Shown here: positions 1 to 6,755 of the stretch, piece by piece
How the letters are laid out: each line of letters starts with the position of its first letter
How positions within the stretch are numbered: position 1 is the stretch's first letter
From: an archaeon MnTg01
GTDB taxonomy: Archaea; Thermoproteota; Nitrososphaeria; Nitrososphaerales; Nitrosopumilaceae
Direction: 5' to 3'
Assembly (NCBI GenBank): GCA_008974855.1
Contig: BFAR01000072.1
Location: 1 to 14,492 of the forward strand
DNA length: 14,492 nt
The notes under the pieces: generated by a model
The model's input: the letters and a program-made list of their open reading frames with translations, nothing else
What the model was told of the DNA's origin: nothing
The model's database searches: none
Made by a program: the position numbers and the translations under genes

Positions 1-498
1 ATCGATGTCGATAAAATGGTTGATACAATAGGAAATATGCCACCAGAGTTCATGTACTATTGCTTTTCAATTCTAAAGCCATTTGAACAAGGTATAGAAA
101 AATACGCTAATTTTTTCAGAAATATTGAAAATGAGAATTTTGTTGATAGTTTTCTCAGAATTGAAAAATGGCTAGCAGATACGCCTCCTATTCCAGGAGC
201 GCTTTTTAAGCAGTGGATTAAAGACATCTACCAAGATAATCTTCTAATTCAGAATAAAATGTACGTCGGAGGAAGGCGCATTTCTCTAAAAAATATTAAA
301 ATGCCAATTTTTACACAAGTTGCAGTTGGCGATCATCTCGTTTCGCCAGAGTGCAGTATGCCATTGCATTATGCGGTAGGCAGTGATGATAAAACATTAA
401 GAGTTTATCCAACTGGTCATGTTGGAATGATTGCAAGCTCATTATCTCAAAAAAAGGTTCTTCCTGAATTGGGACAATGGTTAATAAAACATTCTTAA
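1..498 (+). CDS. phaC: Class III-type poly(3-hydroxyalkanoate) synthase subunit PhaC, C-terminal part (5' end outside window)
   Basis: PhaC polymerises (R)-3-hydroxyacyl-CoA into PHA at the surface of storage granules. The frame is open from base 1 and enters as I-D-V-D-K before the first internal ATG at 16, so this is the 3' end of a longer gene and not a 160-aa protein. Seen: the class III-like stretch GNMPPEF, the KWLADTPPIPG block and FKQWIKDIYQDN. The charge-relay Asp lies in GDHLVSPE (codon 331-333) and the catalytic His in TGHVGM (codon 418-420). The nucleophile Cys region lies upstream, outside the window. The gene converges on the phasin/AbrB operon, with a hairpin between the stops. 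In known class III systems PhaC works with PhaE; the AbrB-tailed gene at 988 is the likely partner. Family assignment is firm; class III is inferred from the sequence and context. Confidence 0.9.
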   Translation: MDVDKMVDTIGNMPPEFMYYCFSILKPFEQGIEKYANFFRNIENENFVDSFLRIEKWLADTPPIPGALFKQWIKDIYQDNLLIQNKMYVGGRRISLKNIKMPIFTQVAVGDHLVSPECSMPLHYAVGSDDKTLRVYPTGHVGMIASSLSQKKVLPELGQWLIKHS

Positions 499-514
499 TT
501 TAGATAAAAAAGAA

Positions 515-534
515 AAAAGAGAAAAATCTCTTTT
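515..534. terminator. Hairpin between convergent phaC and phasin genes
   Basis: A perfect 8-bp stem (AAAAGAGA/TCTCTTTT) with a 4-nt A loop lies 17 bp after the phaC stop and 23 bp after the phasin stop on the opposite strand. Its A/T-rich arms give a T-run for each direction, so it could end transcription both ways. It is followed by two copies of TTTTACACTT (537-546 and 550-559), the second running into the phasin stop codon. Function is inferred from position. Confidence 0.5.
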
Positions 535-557
535 GATTTTACACTTGGGTTTTACAC

Positions 558-983
558 TTAGTTAGATCTTTGTGCAAATGTACTAATCCAAGATTCTATT
601 ATATTTTTGTTCAAATCAGCAAATGCTTTTGCATTCTCGTTGAATGTCTTGATGTTTTGCTGGGCTGAATCAATAGCTGCTAATGTAACTTTGTTTTGTA
701 CATCGTATGCTTTTACGATTTCTTCAGTTGTATCACGAATTACTTTTAGTGCTGCAGAAGGTACATTAGTTGTAATGCCTGATTTTGAAGCAAAGTCTTT
801 TTGCAGTGAAATTGTTGAATTGATTACATTTTCAACTGCATCGAGGTACTCTTGTTGTACGTTAGTTACTGATTGATGATAGCGTGGTACTGATTGTTTG
901 ATGCCAGTAAAGTATTTGTCAACATTTTGCTGGTATACTGCAAAGATATCTTTTTGACTAGTAGATGGTGCTGTGTTACTCAT
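558..983 (-). CDS. Phasin-like PHA granule-associated protein
   Basis: A 141-residue, almost wholly alpha-helical, Cys-free protein from MSNTAPSTSQKD. The pattern (VDKYFTGIKQSVPRYHQSV, then repeated amphipathic heptads rich in N, Q, K, A, ending in NIIESWISTFAQRS) is what phasins look like: small proteins that coat PHA granules and limit their coalescence. I chose ATG 983 over an in-frame ATG 45 bp upstream because a strong GGGGGTGA Shine-Dalgarno sits just before it. That ribosome site is made from the last codons and TGA stop of the upstream gene at 988, so the two are surely cotranscribed and translationally linked. Phasins diverge fast in sequence, so the call rests on shape and on the phaC/PhaE-like neighbourhood. 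It could instead be a second PhaE-like helper. Confidence 0.7.
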   Translation of the reverse strand: MSNTAPSTSQKDIFAVYQQNVDKYFTGIKQSVPRYHQSVTNVQQEYLDAVENVINSTISLQKDFASKSGITTNVPSAALKVIRDTTEEIVKAYDVQNKVTLAAIDSAQQNIKTFNENAKAFADLNKNIIESWISTFAQRSN

Positions 984-987
984 TCTT

Positions 988-1398
988 TCACCCCCTTTTT
1001 GATTTTTTTCCAATAGGAAGAATAACAACTTGAACCAAGTCGCCTTCCTTTAATCCGAGTGCAGATCGTTCTGCCTCTGGAATCGAAATTCTTCCGTTGC
1101 TTCCAACAGATGTTTTGTAAGCCCCCCAAGAAAGGAAGTTTGGCATCATTTGTGCCATGTTAAACATTTTATCCATGCCACTTGCTTGCATGGAACCAAG
1201 ATTTTGCATAAGGTTAGATTGAGCGTCAACAGTTTGTGAAGAAATTTCTTTGAGGGTTTCTAATGGATCAAATTGTTTTGTTTGAGGCGACATCATTAAT
1301 GCAAAATTTTTCATAAATTCAGATTGTGCTTTACCACTTTTTTGTATCCATTCTTTGAACATTCCAGCAGGATCATATTGGTTTCTATTACCACTCAT
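988..1398 (-). CDS. PhaE-like helical protein with C-terminal AbrB/SpoVT-type domain
   Basis: 136 residues in two parts. Residues 1-93 are helical and Met/Gln-rich (FKEWIQKSGKAQSEF, DPLETLKEISSQTVDAQ, NMAQMMPNFLSWG) and resemble the PhaE subunit of class III PHA synthases or a phasin. Residues 94-131 (TSVGSNGRISIPEAER, LGLKEGDLVQVVIL) match the AbrB/MazE swapped-hairpin fold, normally a DNA-binding dimeriser. The C terminus KKSKRG is basic. Known background: haloarchaeal PhaR is an AbrB-like regulator associated with PHA granules; here the AbrB part is C-terminal and fused to the helical part. Inference: one protein may act as synthase partner and as a sensor/regulator of granule state. It is the first gene of a two-gene operon with the phasin (4-nt gap) and has a strong TATA element correctly placed for leaderless translation. 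It could equally be a synthase activator in which AbrB serves only for oligomerisation. Confidence 0.75.
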   Translation of the reverse strand: MSGNRNQYDPAGMFKEWIQKSGKAQSEFMKNFALMMSPQTKQFDPLETLKEISSQTVDAQSNLMQNLGSMQASGMDKMFNMAQMMPNFLSWGAYKTSVGSNGRISIPEAERSALGLKEGDLVQVVILPIGKKSKRG

Positions 1399-1420
1399 AG
1401 GTAATAGTAGGAATTGAGAG

Positions 1421-1430
1421 GTATTTAAAC
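1421..1430 (-). promoter_or_regulatory. TATA box of the PhaE-like/phasin operon
   Basis: On the minus strand the sequence reads GTTTAAATAC, one of the best TATA elements in the window. Its centre is about 27 bp before the ATG at 1398, so the transcript should begin at or next to the start codon (leaderless). It lies immediately upstream of the operon and downstream of the hydrolase stop at 1443, so the operon need not depend on readthrough from the hydrolase. Confidence 0.6.
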
Positions 1431-1442
1431 GGTTTGGTTAAT

Positions 1443-2231
1443 CTAACTCTTAAGAAAATCAAGTACTAACTTTGAAAATCTCTTAGGATCATCAACGTAT
1501 GGAGTATGACCACAATCATCCATGGTCACAAATCTACAATCCTTGATACTTGATACAAAATCATCACCGTATTTGATAGGAATTACGGGATCATTTTCGC
1601 CCCATACAATAAGTGTGGGGGCAGATATTTTGTTCAATGATTTGGTTATTACTTCTGCATCTTTCAAACCTAGTAATGTAGACATGAATGCCATTTTCGC
1701 ATTTGGAAGTTTCATTCGTTTAACGAAATCTACGATAATTTCTTCATTGATTTTTTTTGTAGGACCAGCCATCATCTGAAATGCGTTTTTTGCACCTTCA
1801 ATATTTGGATACAAGGCAGCCATCACATATGCATCAAGTGCAGGAGTAGAATGCTTCATTATTCCAGAAGGAGAAACTAGTACTAAATTTTCAATGATAT
1901 CTGGATTTTTAGATATGTATTCTACAGTTATTTGCCCTCCTAAGGAGGAGCCAATAATGTGAGTTTTTTTGATTCCCAATGTGTGAAAAAAATTACGCAA
2001 AAAATCTGAGAAAAAATCAGTTGTATAGTCAACAAGTGGTTTGTCACTATGCCCAAAACCAATTAAATCAGGAACAATCACCTTGTAGTGCTTACTAAAT
2101 TCTGGAATAACAAATTCCCATCTTTCAGCAGATGCCCCCAATCCATGAATCAGAACGATAAAATCGTCGGATTTTCCGGATTCTAAATATCTGATTTTTT
2201 TGTCATCTACTGTAACAAATTTTTCCTCCAT
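1443..2231 (-). CDS. Alpha/beta-hydrolase fold protein
   Basis: A full-length 262-aa single-domain alpha/beta hydrolase of the MhpC/epoxide hydrolase/lipase type. Seen: oxyanion-hole loop HGLGASAERW (29-38), PDLIGFGHSD (54-63), nucleophile elbow GSSLGG with Ser96, acid Asp214 in WGENDPVIP, and His242 in CGHTPYVDDP. All three catalytic residues are present, so it should be active on an ester, thioester or similar bond. No signal peptide, so cytosolic. It lies upstream of the PhaE-like/phasin operon on the same strand, 44 bp away. A role in PHA or hydroxyacyl turnover is possible but is only guilt by association. A TATA-like TTTATCTATA (about 2254-2265) places transcription start within a few bases of the ATG. 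Substrate cannot be told from sequence. Confidence 0.88.
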   Translation of the reverse strand: MEEKFVTVDDKKIRYLESGKSDDFIVLIHGLGASAERWEFVIPEFSKHYKVIVPDLIGFGHSDKPLVDYTTDFFSDFLRNFFHTLGIKKTHIIGSSLGGQITVEYISKNPDIIENLVLVSPSGIMKHSTPALDAYVMAALYPNIEGAKNAFQMMAGPTKKINEEIIVDFVKRMKLPNAKMAFMSTLLGLKDAEVITKSLNKISAPTLIVWGENDPVIPIKYGDDFVSSIKDCRFVTMDDCGHTPYVDDPKRFSKLVLDFLKS

Positions 2232-2346
2232 CTATCCCAGCAAACTATTGTGTATAGATAAATTTTTGCGTGAAAAAAAACAAAGTTATTGTCCTAAAAC
2301 CGAAATTCGAGTTCATGTTTTTTAATATGTAAAAGAAATTGTAGGG

Positions 2347-2781
2347 GTGATATCAACCAAAATTAAAAGGATTCTTGTTCCATTGGATGGTTCTAAAAAT
2401 TCTCTCAAAGGACTTGATATGGCAATTGGCCTGGCCAGAAAATTTGATGGAATTATCATTGGCATTTGTGTGATTTATGCAGCACCAAGATCGGAATTTA
2501 TAGGCAGAGGTGCTGTCGAAAAAGGTTCTTTTGAAAAAATAAAAAAATTCATGAATGATTCAAAAACTAGAGCGGCTCAAAATGGAATCGTCTTTAAGGA
2601 AAAAATTCTGTATGGAGATATAGGATATCATATAGTAAAATTTGCTCATAGTAAAAAAAATAGAATTGATTTGATAGTAATTGGTTCGAGAGGGCAGGGT
2701 ATGGCAAGAGGGATGTTTTTTGGCAGTGTTTCACATCATGTATTGCATGCTTCTTCGGTCCCAGTCCTAGTTGTAAAATAA
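2347..2781 (+). CDS. UspA-family universal stress protein
   Basis: 144-aa single Usp domain. It opens with the beta1 strand and Asp of the nucleotide site (KRILVPLDGS, Asp14 region) and ends with the ATP-binding pattern G-x2-G-x9-G-S (GSRGQGMARGMFFGS) followed by VPVLVVK. It therefore belongs to the ATP-binding class of Usp proteins, soluble stress- or energy-state responders. The start is GTG: a TATA-like TTTAATAT (2321-2328) lies at leaderless distance. An SD-like AGGGGTGAT overlaps the GTG, so a slightly downstream non-ATG start (ATT at 2362) cannot be fully excluded. It is divergent from the hydrolase across a 115-bp spacer containing a small palindrome CGAAATTCG (2301-2309). Confidence 0.93.
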   Translation: MISTKIKRILVPLDGSKNSLKGLDMAIGLARKFDGIIIGICVIYAAPRSEFIGRGAVEKGSFEKIKKFMNDSKTRAAQNGIVFKEKILYGDIGYHIVKFAHSKKNRIDLIVIGSRGQGMARGMFFGSVSHHVLHASSVPVLVVK

Positions 2782-2846
2782 TTGAGAAATAATGATCGGC
2801 ATCTATTGCAAAAATGATTTTAATTCAGTATGGGTAATTTTTCATC

Positions 2847-3788
2847 ATGGCAGAATTTTCCAAAATTGAACCGTCTTACATCTCAAAGGATGGATGTAGG
2901 CTAATCTGGAAAGAGGTGGAAGAGGATGATCAGCACGTAGTAGTTCTAAATAAAGACGAATTTGAACAAATCTTTGAAATATTATCTAAGGATTCTACAG
3001 GAATAATACGACTTGAAGATGAATACAGTAGAATTTTAATTAATACTGATGTTACTCAATTTCAATTAAAGGAATTAAAAACATTAGAGGTTAAAACATC
3101 AATTCTTAGAAAAAGTGTTTTAGAATACAGAAATGTGCCTCATGAATCAAAGCCAATTAAAATTTATCCAAAAGAATTCTATCCATCAATAGAAATTGAA
3201 AAAGAAGAGGATTATGAGCAAAATAAACTTCTAAATGCAGTTCTTACCGCCAAAAATAAAGACAGTGTATCTGAAAGTGATCTTTTTAGAGTAATGGCCA
3301 CACGAAGATCAACTAGAAATTTTGACGTATCTAAGGCAATAGAACAATGGAAAATAGAAAAAATCCTAGCAGCAGCTGATACTGCTCCAACTGCAGGAAA
3401 TTTTCAAGGTTTTAAGTTAGTTTACATAAAAAATAGAGAAATAAAAAAACGATTAGTGGAAGCTGCAAATAATCAGCCGTATGTAAATGCTCCACTGGTA
3501 CTTGTTTTCTGCATTGATCCTTCTCGTGTAAAAATGAATTTTCCCCCAGAAATTCTTACAAAATTTTCTCTACAAGATGCCACATTAGCAGCAGCTTATT
3601 CGCAATTAGCTGCATCAGCACTTGGGTTGAGTTCAATATGGATTGGAATGTTAGATGAAGAAAAAGTAAAACAAATTATTGAATCAGATTTAAAACCATC
3701 ATCAATTTTATGCATTGGGTATCCCCAACAAAAACGTCCTCCTAAATCACGTAGAAAATTAAAAGAGTTAATTCGAGTAATAGAGTAG
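2847..3788 (+). CDS. Nitroreductase-family FMN protein with a novel N-terminal domain
   Basis: 313 aa. The C-terminal half (about 143-313) is a nitroreductase fold: FMN-phosphate motif TRRSTRNF (152-159), APTAGNFQG (180-188), the helix LAASALGLSSIWIG (254-267) and IGYPQQKRPP near the end. Such enzymes are FMN-dependent NAD(P)H oxidoreductases acting as dimers on nitro compounds, quinones, flavins or cobalamin precursors. Residues 1-140 match no family I know: an acidic alpha/beta segment (KEVEEDDQHVVVLNKDEFEQIF, IIRLEDEYSRILINTDVTQFQLKELKTL) and a linker with FYPSIEIEKEED. A typical family member is only about 170-220 aa. The ATG is supported by a TATTT/TTTTAAT-like element around 2816-2823 at leaderless spacing. 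The extension may be a regulatory or partner-binding module. Confidence 0.85.
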   Translation: MAEFSKIEPSYISKDGCRLIWKEVEEDDQHVVVLNKDEFEQIFEILSKDSTGIIRLEDEYSRILINTDVTQFQLKELKTLEVKTSILRKSVLEYRNVPHESKPIKIYPKEFYPSIEIEKEEDYEQNKLLNAVLTAKNKDSVSESDLFRVMATRRSTRNFDVSKAIEQWKIEKILAAADTAPTAGNFQGFKLVYIKNREIKKRLVEAANNQPYVNAPLVLVFCIDPSRVKMNFPPEILTKFSLQDATLAAAYSQLAASALGLSSIWIGMLDEEKVKQIIESDLKPSSILCIGYPQQKRPPKSRRKLKELIRVIE

Positions 3789-3836
3789 GATTTTTAGTCA
3801 GAAAAACTATTTTTTTATTTATTGAAAAATATTAAA

Positions 3837-3865
3837 AAATAATTAGAAATTGATCCTAATTATTT
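3837..3865. terminator. Inverted repeat in convergent 3' region
   Basis: AAATAATTAG and CTAATTATTT form a perfect 10-bp stem with a 9-nt loop. It overlaps the stop codon of the minus-strand gene ending at 3864 and lies downstream of the nitroreductase stop at 3788. The rest of the 75-bp spacer is T- and A-rich (TTTTTTTATTTATTG), typical of archaeal U-tract termination in both directions. Terminator function is inferred. Confidence 0.45.
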
Positions 3866-4211
3866 ATCGGAATTTGCGAACTTTGTTTATCATTGATGTA
3901 ACATTCGCTTTTGGGTCTGTGGTAATATAGATAAGATGATTTTGCCCAGCAGGTAATGTGATACGCTTAACTCGGTCATATTCTGCTATGACATACTTAC
4001 ATCTACCAATTTTTTTTGCTAAGGATTTTCTCTGTTTCCATGAGCGACCAGCCATCACCAGGGATGCTTTACTTTCAGATTTTGTCAGGGTAGTTTTGAC
4101 ATTTTTTCTGTGCTCAGAGATGAGTATCTTACCATTTAGAGATGCAATTGTCACATAACGGATGGATTTGCTACTCTTGAGAATCTTAGCTGCTAGAGTG
4201 TCTACATTCAT
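3864..4211 (-). CDS. DUF6659-like small protein, copy A
   Basis: 115 aa, basic (many K/R), no signal peptide or membrane segment. It shares with the gene at 12423 a recognisable frame: an N-terminal L-x2-KIL helix, then IRY-x-TIASLNGK, a helical centre with a Trp (SWKQRKSL), IG-x-CKYVIAEYD, then KRIT-LPAG-x-NHLIYIT. I recognise this as a small thaumarchaeal family (DUF6659-like). The strand pattern, with a G at the first turn and a final LIYIT strand, resembles roadblock/profilin folds, but that is an inference. Function unknown. Three members occur in this window. A TATA-like TTTAACATGG (about 4228-4240) precedes the ATG at leaderless distance; the gene is divergent from the exported CFI-box protein. 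Confidence 0.8.
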   Translation of the reverse strand: MNVDTLAAKILKSSKSIRYVTIASLNGKILISEHRKNVKTTLTKSESKASLVMAGRSWKQRKSLAKKIGRCKYVIAEYDRVKRITLPAGQNHLIYITTDPKANVTSMINKVRKFR

Positions 4212-4293
4212 GTCAGATCCATAATTTTGACCATGTTAAAGGTTTTCTAAATTGGTGGTGAAATTTATCTAATAGTCATTTCACATTTGTCTA

Positions 4294-5118
4294 GTGAAAG
4301 CATCCTCATTATGTGCATATATTATGATAATTTCAATAATATTTACGGTATATCCAGTATATGGGGCCACTGTATTTTACGCAAATGGCGCATTTACACA
4401 AAATGGAATAGAATGGTGTGAAGAAAATAAGCCACTCTATGATTTACTTGGAGAGCAGTTCTTTGAACATCACAGACATAGTATTGAATCAAGAGTATGT
4501 GCAAATTTAATTGAGGATGAATTATGGAATTATGCTGGACCAGATAGAGTGGAAAAATTAATTGAGCGTAGCCTATATTTTTCAGAATTAGAAATTGCAG
4601 AAAGCCAGATTGAAGCTGGCATAGGGATAGTAGATACTGCGCCTGCAGATGTTCCTGATAGAATGAATGAGGAACCTGAACCCGTATTAATCCAAGAAGA
4701 GGAAGAAAAGCAAACACAAGAAGAAATTCAAGAAAATAATCAAGAAGGTGGCGGATGTTTAATTGCAACTGCAGCATTTGATTCAGAATTATCAATACAA
4801 GTACAAATGTTAAGAGAAATTCGTGATACAAAAATAATGAATACACAAATTGGTGCCATGTTCATATCAGGGTTTAATCAATTCTATTATTCATTTTCCC
4901 CTACAATTGCAGACATGGAACGACAAAGTCCTTTATTCAAAGAAATTGTAAAAATTACTATAACTCCATTATTATCCACTCTTTCACTTTTAAATAATAT
5001 TGATTCTGAAATTGAGATGTTAGTAGTGGGAATTGGAATCATATCACTTAATGCAGGATTTTATTTTATCATTCCTGCAGTAGTTGCTATAAAAATAAAA
5101 AAAAAGTTACTAGATTAG
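4294..5118 (+). CDS. Exported CFI-box-CTERM domain protein
   Basis: 274 aa. Residues 1-24 form a signal peptide or N-terminal anchor (hydrophobic IMIISIIFTVYPVYG followed by AT). Residues 25-125 are a globular extracellular part with paired cysteines (C42, C69). Residues 126-151 are a Glu/Gln-rich linker. The C-terminal module starts at GGGCLIATAAF (152-162) and continues through MLREIRD, GFNQFYYSFSP and ITPLLSTLSLLN, the signature of the archaeal CFI-box-CTERM domain, ending with a membrane helix (about 241-265) and a basic KIKKKLLD tail. That layout suggests a cell-surface protein held by its C terminus and perhaps processed at the Cys box. The start is GTG, placed by TTTATCTAAT (4264-4273) at leaderless distance; the next in-frame ATG (4324) would cut away most of the signal peptide. 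It overlaps the convergent regulator by 9 bp. Confidence 0.85.
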   Translation: MKASSLCAYIMIISIIFTVYPVYGATVFYANGAFTQNGIEWCEENKPLYDLLGEQFFEHHRHSIESRVCANLIEDELWNYAGPDRVEKLIERSLYFSELEIAESQIEAGIGIVDTAPADVPDRMNEEPEPVLIQEEEEKQTQEEIQENNQEGGGCLIATAAFDSELSIQVQMLREIRDTKIMNTQIGAMFISGFNQFYYSFSPTIADMERQSPLFKEIVKITITPLLSTLSLLNNIDSEIEMLVVGIGIISLNAGFYFIIPAVVAIKIKKKLLD

Positions 5119-5973
5119 TTTTCTTTCTTTGAAAATATCTGAGCCATACCAGCTATATCTAAAGTAATCAAGACACCATTCGTGAAACATTGAATCATCA
5201 CTGTAAAACATTTCAGTAATGTTTGAATCACCATCAATTTTTGGAAAAGAAACACAAGCTTCTTTTTCATTTAATACCACTACAGTTTTTACAGTTTTTT
5301 TCATTTTTCTTTCTACTTGTTTTGAATCAATGAGTTTTTGAAAATCCATTTTTTCTAATAGTTTTTTCCTTGCTTTGGGAACTATAGCAGTTTCTGAAAA
5401 TATTGATTGCACTTTAACTCCTGACTTTGCCTTTTTGATTATGGGTTCAATTAGTTCAAGTGGTTCTTCAACTAAAATGCCATAAACATATTTTTGAGAA
5501 TTATTAAAAACATCTACCCATTTTTCTAAAACTTTGGTAATTCCTTTAACGTATTCACCATTTAGAAGCTGACCCACTCTTAAGATGAATTTTTGTGGTA
5601 TATCACCAAAGTCATGGCTATCAAAGTATTTTTGATTCTTTGATAAAAATACTAATGTTGGAACTTGAGTACACATGGTTTTACCATAGGTGGTAAGTCC
5701 ATACGTACCATCTTTGGTTTTTACAATTAATCCGCCATCTTCTAAACGCATAAAATTTCTATGTACTTCCTGATTTGTAGCCTCTAATTTTTTTGCCATG
5801 TTAGAAACTTTGGACTTTTTTTCAATTAAATTAAATAAAATTTGAAGCCTTTGATTACTTGAAAGTTCCAAAAAATTTTCAGACGCACTCTCAAAAATGT
5901 CTTCCATGCTAAAAGATAGTAAATCTAAAGTGTAAATATGGTTATCGATAAAAACCGAGTCCTTGGATTGCAT
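5110..5973 (-). CDS. FilR1-domain (DUF1724) winged-helix transcriptional regulator
   Basis: 287 aa. Residues about 25-100 are an ArsR-like winged helix (NQRLQILFNLIEKK, SNMAKKLEATNQEVHRNFMRLEDGGLI, wing TKDGTYGLTTYGK). Residues about 125-285 fit the FilR1/DUF1724 sensor domain, ending in the diagnostic ACVSFPKIDGDS, EMFYSDDSMFHEWCLDYF and YSWYGS. The family includes archaeal regulators of metabolism and motility, e.g. methanogen FilR1. I prefer ATG 5973; a TTG lies one codon earlier. A TATA-like TAATAAAAAG (5991-6000) is at leaderless distance. It is divergent from an orphan histidine-kinase-like gene, and the 72-bp spacer holds ATGAAC/GTTCAT (6000-6005, 6022-6027), a possible operator. Ligand unknown. 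Confidence 0.88.
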   Translation of the reverse strand: MQSKDSVFIDNHIYTLDLLSFSMEDIFESASENFLELSSNQRLQILFNLIEKKSKVSNMAKKLEATNQEVHRNFMRLEDGGLIVKTKDGTYGLTTYGKTMCTQVPTLVFLSKNQKYFDSHDFGDIPQKFILRVGQLLNGEYVKGITKVLEKWVDVFNNSQKYVYGILVEEPLELIEPIIKKAKSGVKVQSIFSETAIVPKARKKLLEKMDFQKLIDSKQVERKMKKTVKTVVVLNEKEACVSFPKIDGDSNITEMFYSDDSMFHEWCLDYFRYSWYGSDIFKERKLI

Positions 5974-6048
5974 CAAATTTTTCCATTAGACTTTTTATTA
6001 TGAACAAACATCAGAATAATAGTTCATCAAGAATAATTTGTTGTGTAA

Positions 6049-6744
6049 ATGCACAATTTGGGGAGAACTAAACTACGAACTGAAACTATTGTTTCAGGTT
6101 CAAATGAAGATTTTCTTGAAAAAGCAATTGATGCATTATCAGTCCTAAAAATTTCAAATTCATATATCCAATCAACGATTTTTACTAAAACTAGTGATCA
6201 CAAAGCTTTAGCTGCTTTTTCAATGATTAAAAAATCAATTGTAAAAATTGAGGCCTATTTAGATAGCTCAAAACATGAACAGAAGGTTTCCGTTAAAAAA
6301 GGTCATGATCATTCTGCAGAAAATATCAAAAAACGTTGGTTTGCCTTAACTGAATTAATGGAGATGATAAAACCAAAAAATATTCCGTCTACAATTCAAA
6401 TTAATTTCCCAAAAAATGATTTTCAAATATTAGGTAATTTTTACAAATTAGTTGTTGTGCTTTCTAATCTTGTTGAAAATTCTATGGAAGCTATGAAAAA
6501 AAATGGTGTAATCAATATTCTAGCTAGAGAAGGAAGTAATTATATTCAAATTGATATAAAAGATTCAGGTCCTGGATTACCACCAGAAATTATCAAAAAA
6601 GCATTTTCCTCACTATACACTACAAAACCTGACGGCAATGGATTGGGACTAAAAGTAGCTAAAACAATAATTGAGTTACATGGTGGAACAATTTCAGTTA
6701 GAAATAATCCAACTACATTTTCAATAAAGCTTCCAAAAAATTAA
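6049..6744 (+). CDS. Orphan histidine-kinase-like ATPase (GHKL, HATPase_c)
   Basis: 231 aa, cytosolic, no membrane helices, no PAS/GAF or receiver domain. Residues about 125-229 carry every motif of a histidine-kinase ATP-binding domain: N-box SNLVENSMEAM (139-149), G1 KDSGPGLP (171-178), F-box AFSSLYTTKP (185-194), G2 GNGLGL (196-201) and the final strand GGTISV. The N-terminal 120 residues are helical, but I see no canonical H-box (H-E-x-R-x-P/N). His51 in SDHKALAAFSMIK is the best-placed candidate. It could be a reduced histidine kinase, a phosphotransfer partner or a regulatory ATPase. No response regulator is adjacent; the divergent neighbour is the FilR1-type regulator, suggesting a joint signalling unit. 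ATG is preceded by AGAATAATAG (6013-6022), giving a leader of zero to a few bases. Confidence 0.87.
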   Translation: MHNLGRTKLRTETIVSGSNEDFLEKAIDALSVLKISNSYIQSTIFTKTSDHKALAAFSMIKKSIVKIEAYLDSSKHEQKVSVKKGHDHSAENIKKRWFALTELMEMIKPKNIPSTIQINFPKNDFQILGNFYKLVVVLSNLVENSMEAMKKNGVINILAREGSNYIQIDIKDSGPGLPPEIIKKAFSSLYTTKPDGNGLGLKVAKTIIELHGGTISVRNNPTTFSIKLPKN

Positions 6745-6755
6745 TTTTTAAAAAT

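Noticed and set aside
537..559. Two copies of TTTTACACTT, 13 bases apart
   Set aside because: Only two units in AT-rich 3' sequence; not a convincing repeat array, noted under the terminator.
607..876. 89-aa plus-strand frame opposite the phasin gene
   Set aside because: Antisense shadow of a supported gene; no promoter or family features.
1522..1779. 85-aa plus-strand frame inside the hydrolase gene
   Set aside because: Antisense shadow of a full-length enzyme with all catalytic motifs.
4394..4846. 150-aa minus-strand frame opposite the CFI-box protein
   Set aside because: Antisense reading giving Leu/Gln/His-rich low-complexity sequence; the plus strand has a signal peptide and a recognised domain.
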